Source of the DNA: Pararge aegeria
Lineage: Eukaryota; Arthropoda; Insecta; Lepidoptera; Nymphalidae
Direction: 5' to 3'
NCBI RefSeq assembly: GCF_905163445.1
Contig: NC_053197.1
Coordinates: forward strand, 6,572,001-6,636,000
Length of the DNA: 64,000 nucleotides
The translations under genes and the position numbers were made by a program. The notes beneath the pieces are model-generated. The model was not told where the DNA came from and did no database searches. It worked only from the letters and a program-made list of their open reading frames with translations. This document shows positions 49,157 through 60,377 of the stretch, piece after piece; positions within the stretch are counted from its first letter, which is position 1, and each line of letters begins with the position of its first letter.

Positions 49157-49711
49157 TATCAAAATGATTGAAGCTGTTGGTTCGAACATATTATACTTAT
49201 ACGTACATATGTAACAACACCTTTGCATTTATAATATGAGCGTGCATGTTTAAAGTTAATCATTGAATCTGAGTTTATGTCACTACGCGAAGTCTTTACT
49301 AGAATCTCACCACGATTCTTTATTACATAGATTATACAAAATACATATATTTGTATATTTGAGACCGTAATTTAATTCAAATTTCATTAAAATATAATGT
49401 CATAAATTATGACAGCCCAGTTTGGGCGTTTGGGCGCTATTTTAACATGAATTCAAATTCAAATTTCAATTTTTAAATTCTTAGTTTAAAAGGTATCAAG
49501 ATGTGAAGAGGCAGCCGATTTTATTTGGGATTTACCAAAGAAATCATTAACTGTGTCAAACATTCACGTTCACCATTGGAAATAAATCTTTATCAAGCAA
49601 TTTTTAAATATTTTATTGAATACTTTTTCGGTTATCCTCTTAAAACATTAAAATAACTGTACCGATATCTCTTATATTATTTTCAAATACTATATAAGTA
49701 CCCTAAAATTA

Positions 49712-49761
49712 CCCTGAAATTACCCGTTGTAATAAAAGTATTACAACGGGTAATTCCAGGG
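49712..49761. repeat. 23-bp inverted repeat, one mismatch, 4-base loop
   Basis: The arms at 49712-49734 and 49739-49761 pair at 22 of 23 positions around AAAG. The inner 17 bases are perfect. Confidence 0.9.
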
Positions 49762-49955
49762 GTTTTTTATTTTCGAGTGTTCTATTAGTCACGTCCATCA
49801 ATATGGGTATCAAACGAAAGTGTTGTTGTAAAAAATATTTAATCTGCCATTTTGTAGCGGCGGCCATTCTGATCAAACACAACTGATAATAATAACACTT
49901 CCAGCTAAACAAAAAAAAACAAAATCAATCGGTTCATCCTTCGGGAGCCACGGTG

Positions 49956-49976
49956 CCACACACACACACACACACA
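49956..49976. repeat. (CA)n microsatellite
   Basis: About nine CA units lie in an otherwise unremarkable region. Confidence 0.85.
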
Positions 49977-52900
49977 TACAGATACGTCAAACACCTTTTC
50001 GCGTTGGGGCAAAAAACCCCTTTTGTAAAAAATGCGTTCGTGCTAAAAATATTTTACAAAACCCTTCGTTCATTATATTTACGACAAAATTTGCTGAAGA
50101 TTTTGCTCAATGTGAAACATATTCATGTTTTTTATTACAATACACCCCACATCTGTACTTCATGGGTGGTACAGCAATGGCAATGAATGCGGAGCGGGTC
50201 TCCATAACAAGTCTTCCGGTCCCCTGATGCTACCCCCTTGTGACACCGGCAGAATTTTGATGACTTCCAACCAATAGATACTGTGGGTACCAATAGGAAA
50301 ATAAATCGTGCAAATTTTTATGTTCAAGAGTAAAAAATATTGAGTTCGTTAGCTTTATTATTATTATATTAAAATGAATAAGATATGCAGGAATGCAAAA
50401 ATGTAACAGAAAACGTGACAAGTTTTTGATTTTACCAATGGTTTTCTATTCAGGGTTTCAAAATATTGAATGCCTATTGAGTTCTTGATATAATATGTAG
50501 TTATATTCTTTTATTGCTTTTCTGGACTTCAAGCACGAACACATTGGCTTTTGCACTACGAAAGTAATTAAGGAAAGAAAAAAACCATAATTCGTAAGTG
50601 AGTTCTTATTTTTATACGAACACTTTTTGACGAATCACATGTCGTTATTATTGATCGAAAGGTATGTCATACAACATTTTTATCAATAGGTATATTGGCA
50701 AGACTTGAATTATTGTAGCGTTTAACGAAAGTGCTGTGCGAGAGTGCGTTCGTATGTCCGAGTGTGCATTTTAGTGTGTTTGTGCATGTATAGCTGTGAG
50801 CTAAGCTATAAAACTTATTAGTATTCCTATTTTGAATTTTGTTCGTTGAATTGGAAACTTTGCTCTAAAATGTAGAGTTCATAAAAAATCACTACAGTCT
50901 TTCAATATAAGTGTTGTCTGAACGCCCGTTCCAACGCTGACGTTTGAGACCTAGCTCCGTCGTTATTCCGACCTTCTATAATAAGTAAAAAAACATATTT
51001 TTGGATCACAAAACCAACGACGTGCCCACGTACAAGTTAGTATTCAGGAATGGATTTATTATTTATTTTTCTATTGCGAAATGTGATATAAAAGAGTAAA
51101 TCATTAAACAAACAGTTAAAGTTCACAAGTTAACAAGTCTTTTTATAACGAAGCATTTAACCGTCGCACTGGTACTTTGGTTAATTAATTTTTGCAGTTT
51201 GCCTCTGTCATCTCTTAATTATAAACATTACATACAAAAATGGCCGATGTAAATTTGCTGTGATAATTTACAAAATTTCATTTTCCATTTATTTTTGTCG
51301 GCATCCTCCGGTTTTAATTTATCAATAACGTGTATCAACATGTACCTTTATTAACGCTATTAATTATTCCCTCTTCATGCAAATCGGGATGAAATTAATT
51401 TTGGTTTAAAATAAATTTCGAAAGCTCTGTGCCTGTAGCGTTCCTCGCCACCTCTTTTCCATTTGACGCAGCGACTAAATAAACATACAACATGGTTTAG
51501 TTTTAGTATCAAATAAGTCTCACTGATGAACTCACCTACGACGTAGTTTTAGAGATATTTCTTTTTACTAACAGTTGACGGAGAAAGCAGATGATCCACG
51601 TGATGTTAGGTGGAAATCAAAGCCAAGTACAAGCCAAGAACAAGTCTTACAAAGTGCCGCCCTATGAACATGAACTTCAGGCGTAGGTGTTAAACCTCAC
51701 GTGCCTGTAATTACACCCACAACCACGCATTCCAGACCAAAAACAGTAATAGAATAAAGGAGAGCGTACTCCACACGACATTACCAGGTCGTTATTCTAA
51801 GAAGTATAGTGAATTCTGCGACGCGAGGGTCGGCATACGACGGGACACGATGATCTATATGCAAATGCTATAACCCGCTTATTATATTTTCCCCGGAGCG
51901 AGGAAACAGTAAGCAAGGGAAATGTACTGATACTACATCAAAATTTATTTCGCGGAGCCGTGTGAGTGCAGCTTTATGACGTGCATTCTTTATCCTTCAC
52001 GAAGGTGACTTTATGAAAAATATTTGTAACGCAGGGAGGAAGGAGGTTGTATAAATTACAATCTCTGTTTGTAAGTACATAAACTCGTAGGTCTATAAAA
52101 ACTCACTTTATAGATTTTAATAATATTTTTTTAAAGGGAACGCTTAACGTTATGCCACTTTTATTAATCCAGAAATCGAAAACTTTTGGAAGGAGGTCCT
52201 TGAATTGTCTGAAGATCACAAAATTTGTGATGGATGTGATGTCATATTACCTCACAATTTGTAGTCTTGTTGAGAGTTCTTGTTTAAAGAGGTGTCACAA
52301 TTGACACCACCATAAATTGATTGAACTGATTCAGCCATAACTGTAACTAATTGTAGATAGGATGCAAAAACACGCTTTTAATTTCAAAACCGCTCAGTGT
52401 GACAGATAAAAAATCACCGGAACAAAAGACTAGCGAATTTCTATAAACTTCAATCTTTATTGTTCGTTAATTTTCCACCTAATTTGAACTCGATTGTTTT
52501 TAAATGGAACACGATAAATTAATTTAAGCACAATTAACTTTGGCATAGACAATAGGTGAAAGCAAAATTACAAATAATTGAATATTTTTCTGAAGCAATT
52601 GGGCGTAATTAATTTATCTGGTCATGTTGGATTGGATTAATATAAACTCTGATGGTTTAGAAATATCCTATGATTTTAAGAAAAAGGGAAGTGTTTTTAG
52701 GTCTGAGCATTATCTGCGATACCAAAGATGATGAAAATAAATTATTGTTGCTATTAAATAATGTTTATAATATCGTTTTATCACGATCTTTGGATACTTC
52801 TAAATCTTCAGAGTATACTTTGATTGTTTTTAGTCTTCCCCGGATACACCCCTCTCGGAATTCCGTTCCTATTCGTCTGTGGTATTAATGGAATTATATT

Positions 52901-53113
52901 GGACTCATTGTCGTGATGTGTTAAAAGAAAATTGGAAAGGCGTCTGTATTATGTCTTTGAAGGGCAGTTTGATCACTTTCAGAGCGCCTTAGGGGGGAAA
53001 TTAGCAAGGCATACTCTGACAAAGAGTCCTTTCAGTGTTTGTTGTGTGTTAGTTTTGTCCCAAGACTAAAGTGTGTCGCTAATGCCATGTTTCTTACAAA
53101 ATACCCATCAACG
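49977..53113. other. No gene seen
   Basis: AT-rich sequence with one family D fragment. Small frames at 49953, 50230 and 52670 look random. Confidence 0.5.
51585..51790 (-). repeat. Dispersed repeat family D fragment
   Basis: ATGATCCACGTGATGTTAGG, GTGTTAAACCTCACGTGCCT and GTAATTACACCCACAACCAC match family D in reverse order relative to 7918-8195. Confidence 0.55.
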
Positions 53114-53438
53114 GTACGGTGATAGCGCTAGGTAGGAGCTCGATTTCAATTTTGGGTCTGAGTTCGAATCTAACTTTTCTAAGTTATATGCGTTTTAAAT
53201 AATTAAAAATATCTCTTGCTTCGACAGTGAAGGAAAATATTGTGAGAAAACCTACATGCCTGAGAGTTCTACATTATGTTCTCAAAGGTATGTGGAGTGC
53301 ATCAAACCGCACCGGGCCACATGGTGGACGGCCTAAACCACTTCTCATTGTGGGAGGAGACCCGTGCCCAGAAGTGGGCCGGTAATGGATCGATATGAAC
53401 CACCAATATCAATACAATACAATACAACACAATACAAT
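53114..53438 (+). mobile_element. SINE family C, full-length copy with pentanucleotide tail
   Basis: The head GGTGATAGCGCTAGGTAGGA, B box GAGTTCGAATCTAA, the body (GAGAGTTCTACATTATGTTC, CACATGGTGGACGGCC) and the end GGATCGATATGAACC are in order. The 3' end runs into an (AATAC)-type microsatellite at 53411-53438, which replaces the usual ATG-repeat tail. Confidence 0.83.
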
Positions 53439-53931
53439 TCTTGACTATTCAACAAATTAAATTGGAATTACTAGTATATTTGTAAAATTGCTAATCGATA
53501 TATGTAATAAAATATCTAACATATGCCAAGTTATAGATATCAAAAGTTAGCTATTTACCCGCTTTACAATCTATAACGTAACAATTAACAGATAAAAAGG
53601 AATACTACCGAGGTTAATTAAAAATGTTGATAAAAATAAAAATTAAAATAAAAGTATGTTACATTTAGATTCAATTAAGTATTTAATCCCTATTTGTTTT
53701 TCATAGACAACGGAGCAACGGAGTGTACTCTTATTTGAACAAATTCGTTTGAACAAAGTTAGTTTTGACGTAACAGGTACGGCGTTGGAGCGGATTTCAA
53801 TTTTCCACTTGATTTACTTTGGAATGAGGATAAGGATGCAGGGAGGGGTAGAAGCGTCAATGTTGACCATGATGAATGAATTGCGCGATGTTTATCTTCC
53901 CTTCGGTTTCTATTAAAAAGAAGTTAAAACC

Positions 53932-54200
53932 GACGACCGACTGGCGCAGTGGGCAGCGACCCTGCTTTCTGAGTCCAAGGCCGTGGGTTCGATTCCCACA
54001 ACTGGAAAATGTTTGTGTGATGAACATAAATGTTTTTCAGTGTCTGGGTGTTTATCTGTATTATAAGTATTTATGTATATTATTCATAAAAATATTCATC
54101 AGTCATCTTAGTACCCATAACACAAGCTACGCTTACTTTGGGGCTAGGTGGCGATGTGTGTATTGTCGTAGTATATTTATATTTATATATTTATTTATAA
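53932..54200 (+). mobile_element. SINE family A, copy 9 (full length, best preserved)
   Basis: The head GACGACCGACTGGCGCAGTG, B box GGTTCGATTCC, whole body and a TATTTATATTTA tail are present with little damage. It is the best copy here to use as a reference for the family. Confidence 0.92.
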
Positions 54201-54649
54201 ATCAGGATTTGCTTTTAATTTCCGATAGCTTACTATTAAGATAATTGTTACTAACTTAGTAATCTCGGAGTGGAATCAATATTAACAATGTAACTCTCAA
54301 GAAATTCGGATGCTCTCATGCTATTCATTTCCGTATTATGTTTATTATTTATGTCTCCATAATTATACTATTAATTAATAATTCTACTAGAATTTGCAGA
54401 CTTTGGTAGGTTAGTTACTCTCAGTTAATTTATATCATCAGGTGTTTGTGATAGATTCTGTGGAAAGCATTGCTCTTCAAAACACGGACGATAGACAAAA
54501 GTCAAATTATTTAAAATCAGAGTCGGCTCTCATGAAAATTTACTTCATATCCAGTAGTAGATTAACATTCGCTTTGGAATCGAATATGTTAAGTGGAAAT
54601 GTAGATTGTTAGTTTATTACATATTATGATTTATGCTTGTTTTTTTTTC

Positions 54650-54957
54650 TACTACAAGTTAGCCCTTGACTTTAATCTCACCTGTTACTAAGTGATTATG
54701 CAGTCTAAGATGGTAGCGGGCTAACCTGTTAGGGAGTATGGTAGACATACTCCTAATCGGTTTCTACGCGACATCGTGGCATGTCTTTGTCGGTAGGGTG
54801 GTAACTAGCTACGGCTGAAACCTCCCACCAGACCCCAAGAAAATTCTGAAATTATAAATTTCCAAATTACTCCGCCGGGAATCGAACCTGGAACCTCTTC
54901 CTATTTTAAATTCAATTCACAACGCTCACCATTGCGCCAGGAAAGTCGTCAAAAATA
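54650..54957 (-). mobile_element. SINE family B, nearly full-length copy
   Basis: On the minus strand this starts with a tRNA-like head (GACGACTTTCCTGGCGCAAT with A box, then AGGTTCGATTCCCGGCG as B box). It continues through a body containing TAGTTACCACCCTACCGAC and GTTAGCCCGCTACCATCTTA, and ends near GTCAAGGGCTAACTTGTAG. It is the reference copy for the family B fragments elsewhere in the window. Confidence 0.85.
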
Positions 54958-56072
54958 CATGTTTTAGTATTCTATGTATTGCCTACACAAATGTTTATTT
55001 GTTGTTACTTAGTATTTTTATACAAGAAATGTTGATAACGACGATTTGCTGCTTGTGTCTCGCTTGTCATAGGATATAATATGTAAGTTATGAAAACATT
55101 TTACAAACAACACGCGGATATGACAGGAAAAAATAAGGTGCTTTACAATTGAGACATTAGAAACCGTATCGCAATGCCACCATAGAACAGTGAGACACCT
55201 TGAGGGGTGACGACATTATGTGGTTGACATCCATTCAACACATTAGAAACGTTTTTTTATCCACGTTTCCGATATTAACCACTAAGGTGGGTAACGCCCA
55301 TCCGGCATGTGTGTTTTCTTTAACATATAAATAACTTGAAGCGCATCCCAATCTAGATTTCTAGCGTTATAGTCGACAAGTCTAAGCCATTAAAAAAATG
55401 ATATGGAAGTAGTTATCATGTTTTTATACGATACATTGTATGATACAAACCTGTGCCAAATATTCATCTTTAAAAATCTGTAGTACCGACTACTACAGCT
55501 TTCGAAGTTTTACTAGGTCTTAATCTGGTACTATAATTAAAATGGATTCATAAACAAAACGTTACGCATGAAGAAACTTAAATAAATATACACAGATGAA
55601 CTGAGAAACTTCTTTTATTTGAAGAAAGTTAAAAAATATTTGGTCTTACCGTGAATATAAAATAAGAATACTAAAATCTTTCGTTAGGCAAAAAGTTCTG
55701 TTATACAAAAGTCGTATCACAAGTTCGTGAGTAGGTATATTTTTTCCTGGCAACTGACCTGGAAAAATTGGGCACGGAAATTCGGGTAACATGAGGAACA
55801 TGACACTTTTGTATGTAAGGCTTCACTAGTGGACAAGGGGTCGTAATAATAAGAAGACATTTACGTCCGGCCTATACCTGCACCTTTCATACCCTTTTTC
55901 ATATTTCGTCGTTGTAATGGTCTGAACCTAAATAAATATACCTGAATTTAATACAATATTCAAACCTAGATACACGGTCGTGCGTTAAAGCCAAGTTCTG
56001 AAAAAGAGGGAGATACTCGGGCGTTTTATGTACAAGGATTTCATGTTAATTTTCGATCTTCTTGCAATTTTA

Positions 56073-56080
56073 GTACTAAT
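56073..56080. repeat. hAT target-site duplication, left copy
   Basis: GTACTAAT abuts the left terminal inverted repeat. Its length and its exact match to the right copy fix the element boundary to the base. Confidence 0.95.
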
Positions 56081-56095
56081 TAGTGTTGCCCAAAT
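56081..56095 (+). repeat. hAT left terminal inverted repeat
   Basis: TAGTGTTGCCCAAAT is identical over 15 bases to the complement of the right terminus. Homology between the two ends becomes patchy immediately inside, where the hexamer arrays begin. Confidence 0.95.
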
Positions 56096-56098
56096 TCA

Positions 56099-56256
56099 GT
56101 CTTGGTCTTGCAGTCTTGGTCTTGTTCTTGCGTTTTTGCAAGACCAAGACCAAGAACAAGACCGCGTATTTTTAGCAAGACCAAGACCAAGACTGACCGT
56201 GCAAGACTTGAGCAAGAACAAGACATAGCCTGCAAGACTCTTGCGTCTTGCAGCTA
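56099..56256. repeat. Left subterminal CAAGAC/GTCTTG array
   Basis: By eye there are about five GTCTTG and nine CAAGAC hexamers in 158 bases, often in head-to-tail pairs, with variants such as CAAGAA. Those nearest the end read GTCTTG and the inner ones mostly CAAGAC, so the array can also fold on itself. Other hAT elements use clustered short subterminal repeats as transposase binding sites. That role here is inference. Confidence 0.85.
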
Positions 56257-56956
56257 GGACTTAGCGCTATTTCACGGAGTAGTTAGGTGTAACAGTTCGG
56301 TGTATAGGTAGGTAGGTACGCTTAGGAATTCTATGAGACGCAAAAAACTATATCAAAGAATATGAAAAAACTGGACCTATGCGCATTACGACTAATACCA
56401 TAAACATAGCGAATAAAAAAATATCTATTAAAATCAAACTGAGTGCATGCATAGTTATGTTTAAACCATCGGCACTTTGATAATGCGGCATCAAAGGTTT
56501 TGTACTTACTTCTCAAAGAAATTTGCCGTTTTTCGGAAGTACATGGTTATGATACACGCGCCGGCGGCTTCTTTTGAAATCTAAAACAATCGTTGCCGCC
56601 GCGCCGAAATCATAACATTTGACACTATTCATGCAAAATAATTTCGAATTTTAAGAGTACCTACAGGTGTTCCAAAGAATAAATAAGTTTCAGAGTGCTT
56701 AGAATGAAAATGAATACATTATACTGATCACGCAAGTAGTATTATGATTAGGATAAAATGGTGAGGATAGGTAGTAGATGTCATAATAATTCATTCTAGT
56801 AAGTAATTATAATATTGATTACTTATATGGTTTTAAACTAATTACTTAGGTACTATTATTGTACATTTAGTCATTATATTTCTTAAGTTTTTACAAGAAA
56901 AAATAGCAAAAAAGTGTTCGAATATCTCTGAGAGAGATGATGAGAGTAAGTATTTA

Positions 56957-57095
56957 CTAGCTGTGCCCGCGACTTCGTCCACGAGGAATAGTAACTTTGG
57001 AGGTATAGTGACGTTCAGGATTTATTTATTTATTTTAAAACTTCTGTCATCAAACATACAAACGAACTCTTCAGCTTTATAATATTAGTATAGAT
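56957..57095 (+). repeat. Dispersed lepidopteran repeat lying inside the hAT element
   Basis: The block begins CTAGCTGTGCCCGCGACTT and ends with a TATAATATTAGTATAGAT tail. Both phrases are familiar from dispersed repeats of lepidopteran genomes. It sits between the left array and the promoter. Whether it inserted into this copy or is now part of the family cannot be told from one copy. Confidence 0.6.
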
Positions 57096-57302
57096 GCACG
57101 CCAAAACATTCACTTATATGTAAAGAATAGTGATTGGCACTAATTCTTTACATATGTTTTATTCACGGGTCGCGTCTGTACAAGTAGGTAATATTTAGTG
57201 TGTGTTTGTACGCCGCACGCGGCATCGTTCGATTTGCGGCGGCATCCTTTTCATAGAGCCGGCACGTGGCGAGGCGGCGCGGTAAAAAGCAAGGAAACGT
57301 AC

Positions 57303-57309
57303 TATAAAT
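57303..57309 (+). promoter_or_regulatory. Probable TATA box of the transposase gene
   Basis: TATAAAT lies 118 bases before the start codon and just downstream of a GC-rich block at about 57205-57295. A CCAGTC sequence about 25 bases further on could serve as an initiator. The spacing fits a RNA polymerase II core promoter, but TATA-like strings are common in AT-rich DNA, so this is inference from position. Confidence 0.5.
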
Positions 57310-57426
57310 GAAGGAATTATTTGAATTCCAGTCATTTCCAATTGAGCTGTGCTTCGATTCTAACTTAATAATTGTTTTTACTAATTCTCGTTGTTTTCTA
57401 AAAACGTATCACGTGTACAATTTAAT

Positions 57427-59805
57427 ATGAGTGACGAAGATTCAAATTATTCTAGTCCGAGTAACGAGAGTTTGAGTCACAGATCTAAAAGACCCAAAAG
57501 CAAATTTGAGGAGTTTTTCGAAATAATTCATGCATCCCAAACTGCCTTGTGTAAATTGTGCCAACATAAAAAGATTGAAATAAAAATGAAAAACAGAAAC
57601 ACTTCAGGCTTAAGGAAACATCTAATGTCTTTCCACAAAAAGGAATCAGAAATATTTCTTCCTGTTAAACCAAAATTAAGTGGAGATATCACAAGCTTTT
57701 TAGTAACCGCTGGAAGAAGTGGACAGGTAAGAATATTTTTTTAACAGTTAAAAGAATTTTAACTCCGCGTAGCTATTCATGCGATACTTTCAAAAACGCC
57801 ATTAACTTACGTAAGTATTTTTGAGTTAGTGGTGTTTTCATCTAGGGGTGCGACATATTAAGTATGTAATTATCGTCTTAAATATTTTTTATAAACACCC
57901 ATATTTTCATTTAATCGGCCAGTAACAACTAAGTACTTTATTTTGGTAAATTACAGTACAGTGCAACCTTAATATAACAAATATCAATTTAACGATTTTC
58001 TCGATTTAACAACAACAAACCTCCTCCTCTTATACGCTCAAACCTAGTATGTTTTAAATAATAACACAAGATTTATTGTTTTGTTTCAGTCGGAAAACAG
58101 CAGTGACAACATCACGACAGCTACAGTTGATTGGGTGGTGAAAAAATATCTTCCCTTCTCATTTTTCGATGACGAAGCTACACAAGTATATTTTCGACGT
58201 ATTTGCCCTAATATGGTGTTTCCTAAAAGGTCTACACTTAGAAGGAAAGTCAAAGAGCGATTTGAAGAGCTCCAATTGAATCTCAAGGAACGACTTCAAC
58301 CATTATCATCTAAAATGTCGTTTACCATTGATGGGTGGACGTCAATTGCTGGTAGGAGTTACTACGGGGTTACTATTCATTATATAGACAACGAATGGAA
58401 GTATCGATCTGTAGTTCTTGATTTTATACCATCACGCGGTCGACATACTGGGGAAGATATTGCAACGATTTTCCATGAATGTTTATTGGAATATGGCATA
58501 ATTGATAAAATACAAGGTATCACGGTCGACAACGCAACTGCAAATACCAAATTTATGTATGAACTGGGCAAACAGCTGCCGCCACACTTTGATTCAGACA
58601 ATCAACGTTTCCGGTGCTTTGCTCACATTTTAAACCTTGGTGTACAAGATTTATTAAAGACCTTAGCAATACACTGTGAGTCTGACACTAACGCGCAAGA
58701 TCAGCAGTACGAAGACTATGCAGACGAAACTGAGGATGAGGAAGATGAAGAATCTGCACCAAATATTGCTGACTCGCGTACATCTGTAACAAAGTTACGC
58801 AGTATTTCCAGTAAAATAAAAAGAAGTGAGATAGTGAAGAAGAAGTTTCAGTCTGCTTGTGAAGCAGCTGGCGTGCCATCAAATCTAAATGCCATTCTTG
58901 ACTGTCCAACGAGATGGAATTCCACACATGATATGATTGGATTTGGTTTAAAAGTGAGAGCGGGCATTGACATATTGTGCAGTTCTGTCACCGAATTGAA
59001 TGATTTTCAAATCACAGCTAATGAATGGCAGGTACTCGAAAAATTACATAAATTTCTAATAAACTTTAAACTTTTAAGTACAAAACTTGGTGGAGACAAA
59101 TATGTTACGTTACCGCTAGTCATTGTATCATTTAATCTCTTGCTAGATAAAATTGAATCCATGGTAAAACAGTTAGATGAGGAACCTAATCGATCTGAAG
59201 TGGATGAAAGGCTCATTCTAGCTTTCCAAGCAGCTCGAGACAAAATGCTTAAACATTACAAGAAGAGCAACTGGATTTATTGTACTTCTTTAATTTTAGA
59301 CCCAAGGCATAAGGCTCAGACTTTTGACCTGACAATGTGGGGGAAGCAACTTAAAACAGAAAGTCTGCGCAAGTTCAATGAACTTTATGAAGAATATAAA
59401 AGTCTACACTCACTGAACAAATCTCTGGAATTACCAGAAAAAGACAATAAAGTATGTGATGAAGATGAAGACGTAATAGACTTTGATAAACTCTATGAAT
59501 GTCCCTCGACGTCATCTGGATCTTGTCTTCAAGGCTTAGTGATAGACGAGTTGGAGGAGTACCTGAGAAAACCAAGAACTGCCAGCTCGGAAGACATTTT
59601 AGATTGGTGGAGGACGCATGAGACAGAGTATCCGATTTTATTGAAAATGGCCCGTGATTTTCTCTCAATACCTGCAACTTCAGTACCTGCTGAGAGGTTA
59701 TTTTCTAAAGCATCATTAGTAATTAGAAAACATAGAAATAGGTTAAGTGATGAGTCAGCCAGATGGTTACTTTGTATTAATTCTTGGTCAAAAGAATTGA
59801 TATAA
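57427..59805 (+). CDS. hAT transposase with BED zinc finger (two exons, 671 aa)
   Basis: This enzyme should bind the ends of its element and catalyse cut-and-paste transposition in the nucleus. The model is exon 1 at 57427-57726 (100 codons) and exon 2 at 58090-59805 (571 codons plus TAA), joined in phase 0 across a GT-AG intron. The start is the ATG at 57427 (MSDED...); the frame stays open further upstream but with no other ATG. Residues 42-70 form a BED-type finger: C42-x2-C45 and H65-x4-H70. Exon 2 gives the RNase H-like core: D181 in TIDGWTS, D247 in TVDNATAN, the C276-x2-H279 motif in RCFAHILNL, and the CPTRWNS block near 372-378. An acidic stretch lies at about 314-322. The C-terminal hAT dimerisation region runs from about 602 (DILDWW) to 662 and contains PAERLFS, whose E635 is the likely third catalytic residue. 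The positions of both Asp residues are close to those known for Hermes. I see no stop or frameshift. The splice junction is inferred, not tested. Confidence 0.93.
57727..58089 (+). other. Intron of the hAT transposase gene
   Basis: The 5' site reads CAG|GTAAGA and the 3' site TTGTTTCAG|TCG, both close to the insect consensus. Removing these 363 bases joins two open frames in phase 0. Without splicing, the frame from exon 1 reaches a stop a few codons into the intron (at 57742-57744) and would yield only the zinc-finger part. Confidence 0.9.
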
Positions 59806-59862
59806 AGTATCATAACCTAATGATAAAGCTGTTGATTTGTGTTGTATTTTATTTTTTATTCA

Positions 59863-59868
59863 AATAAA
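59863..59868 (+). terminator. Polyadenylation signal of the transposase gene
   Basis: The canonical hexamer AATAAA lies 57 bases after the stop codon, well inside the right end of the element. It would produce a short 3' UTR and keep the transcript within the transposon. Confidence 0.65.
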
Positions 59869-60225
59869 TGATAAATCGTAAAACTCTTTTATTAAATTTC
59901 TTATAAGTTGAGGGTTCAATCTCTTTCTAGACAGATAAGTATTGTTCTTTAAAATACAGTCAAGTTATTGTAATTTATTTGTTTTTTTACATGTTTTAGC
60001 AAATGTAAGCTTATAAATCATAAATGTTTATTAAGAAACAGTTACTTCCATGGAAAACGACATATAGGTCAGTTGATTTTTCGAATTTCTTATCAAATCT
60101 TCAGTTATTTATTAATCTGCTTGATCTTTACTATGGCTATGTTAATTCAAGCTCACAATGTTCCAATTCTAATACGTTTTTCTAAGATTTAAAGTAAACT
60201 TTAATAAATAGTAATAGACTTATAG

Positions 60226-60359
60226 GCAAGACTTGCAAGACTCTTGCTGCAAGACCAAGACCAAGACCAAGACTGGGAGCGCAAGACCAAAACCAAGACC
60301 AAGACCAGGTGTATTGGCGCAAGACCAAGACCAAGACTGGCTAAGTCTCGTCTTGTTCT
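60226..60359. repeat. Right subterminal CAAGAC array
   Basis: By eye there are about twelve CAAGAC hexamers in runs of two to four, plus one GTCTTG next to the terminal repeat. Read inwards from the tip, the outer repeats have the same polarity as those at the outer left end. This makes the two ends functionally symmetrical without being long perfect inverted repeats. Confidence 0.85.
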
Positions 60360-60362
60360 TGC

Positions 60363-60377
60363 ATTTGGGCAACACTA
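60363..60377 (-). repeat. hAT right terminal inverted repeat
   Basis: ATTTGGGCAACACTA is the exact reverse complement of the left terminus. It is followed at once by the second copy of the target duplication. Confidence 0.95.

Larger units (their letters stand above)
44349..49711. other. No gene seen in a long AT-rich stretch
   Basis: Apart from two SINE C remnants and two hairpins, nothing is recognised. A 100-codon frame at 47441-47743 (YFTNEIAFSVKYFNYF) is AT-driven and matches nothing I know. AACGCGAGCGAAATCGTCGG near 47945 is a trace of a dispersed repeat. Confidence 0.5.
56081..60377 (+). mobile_element. Complete hAT DNA transposon, apparently autonomous
   Basis: The 4297-bp element is bounded by 15-bp terminal inverted repeats that match at every base: TAGTGTTGCCCAAAT at 56081-56095 and its complement at 60363-60377. 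It is flanked by the 8-bp direct repeat GTACTAAT. An 8-bp duplication and TIRs of roughly 10-20 bp are hallmarks of the hAT superfamily. Inside lie subterminal CAAGAC/GTCTTG arrays at both ends, a GC-rich upstream region, and an intact two-exon transposase gene reading left to right. Perfect TIRs, perfect duplication and an open reading frame together suggest recent insertion and possible activity. Part of the 5' interior (56957-57095) matches a dispersed lepidopteran repeat, so this copy or its ancestor took up a host repeat. The family within hAT (a ZBED/Ac-like group is plausible) was not determined. Confidence 0.95.

Noticed and set aside
58086..59813. Several minus-strand open frames of 60-100 codons across the transposase exon 2
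   Set aside because: They are complementary-strand shadows of the strongly coding plus frame and carry no motifs.
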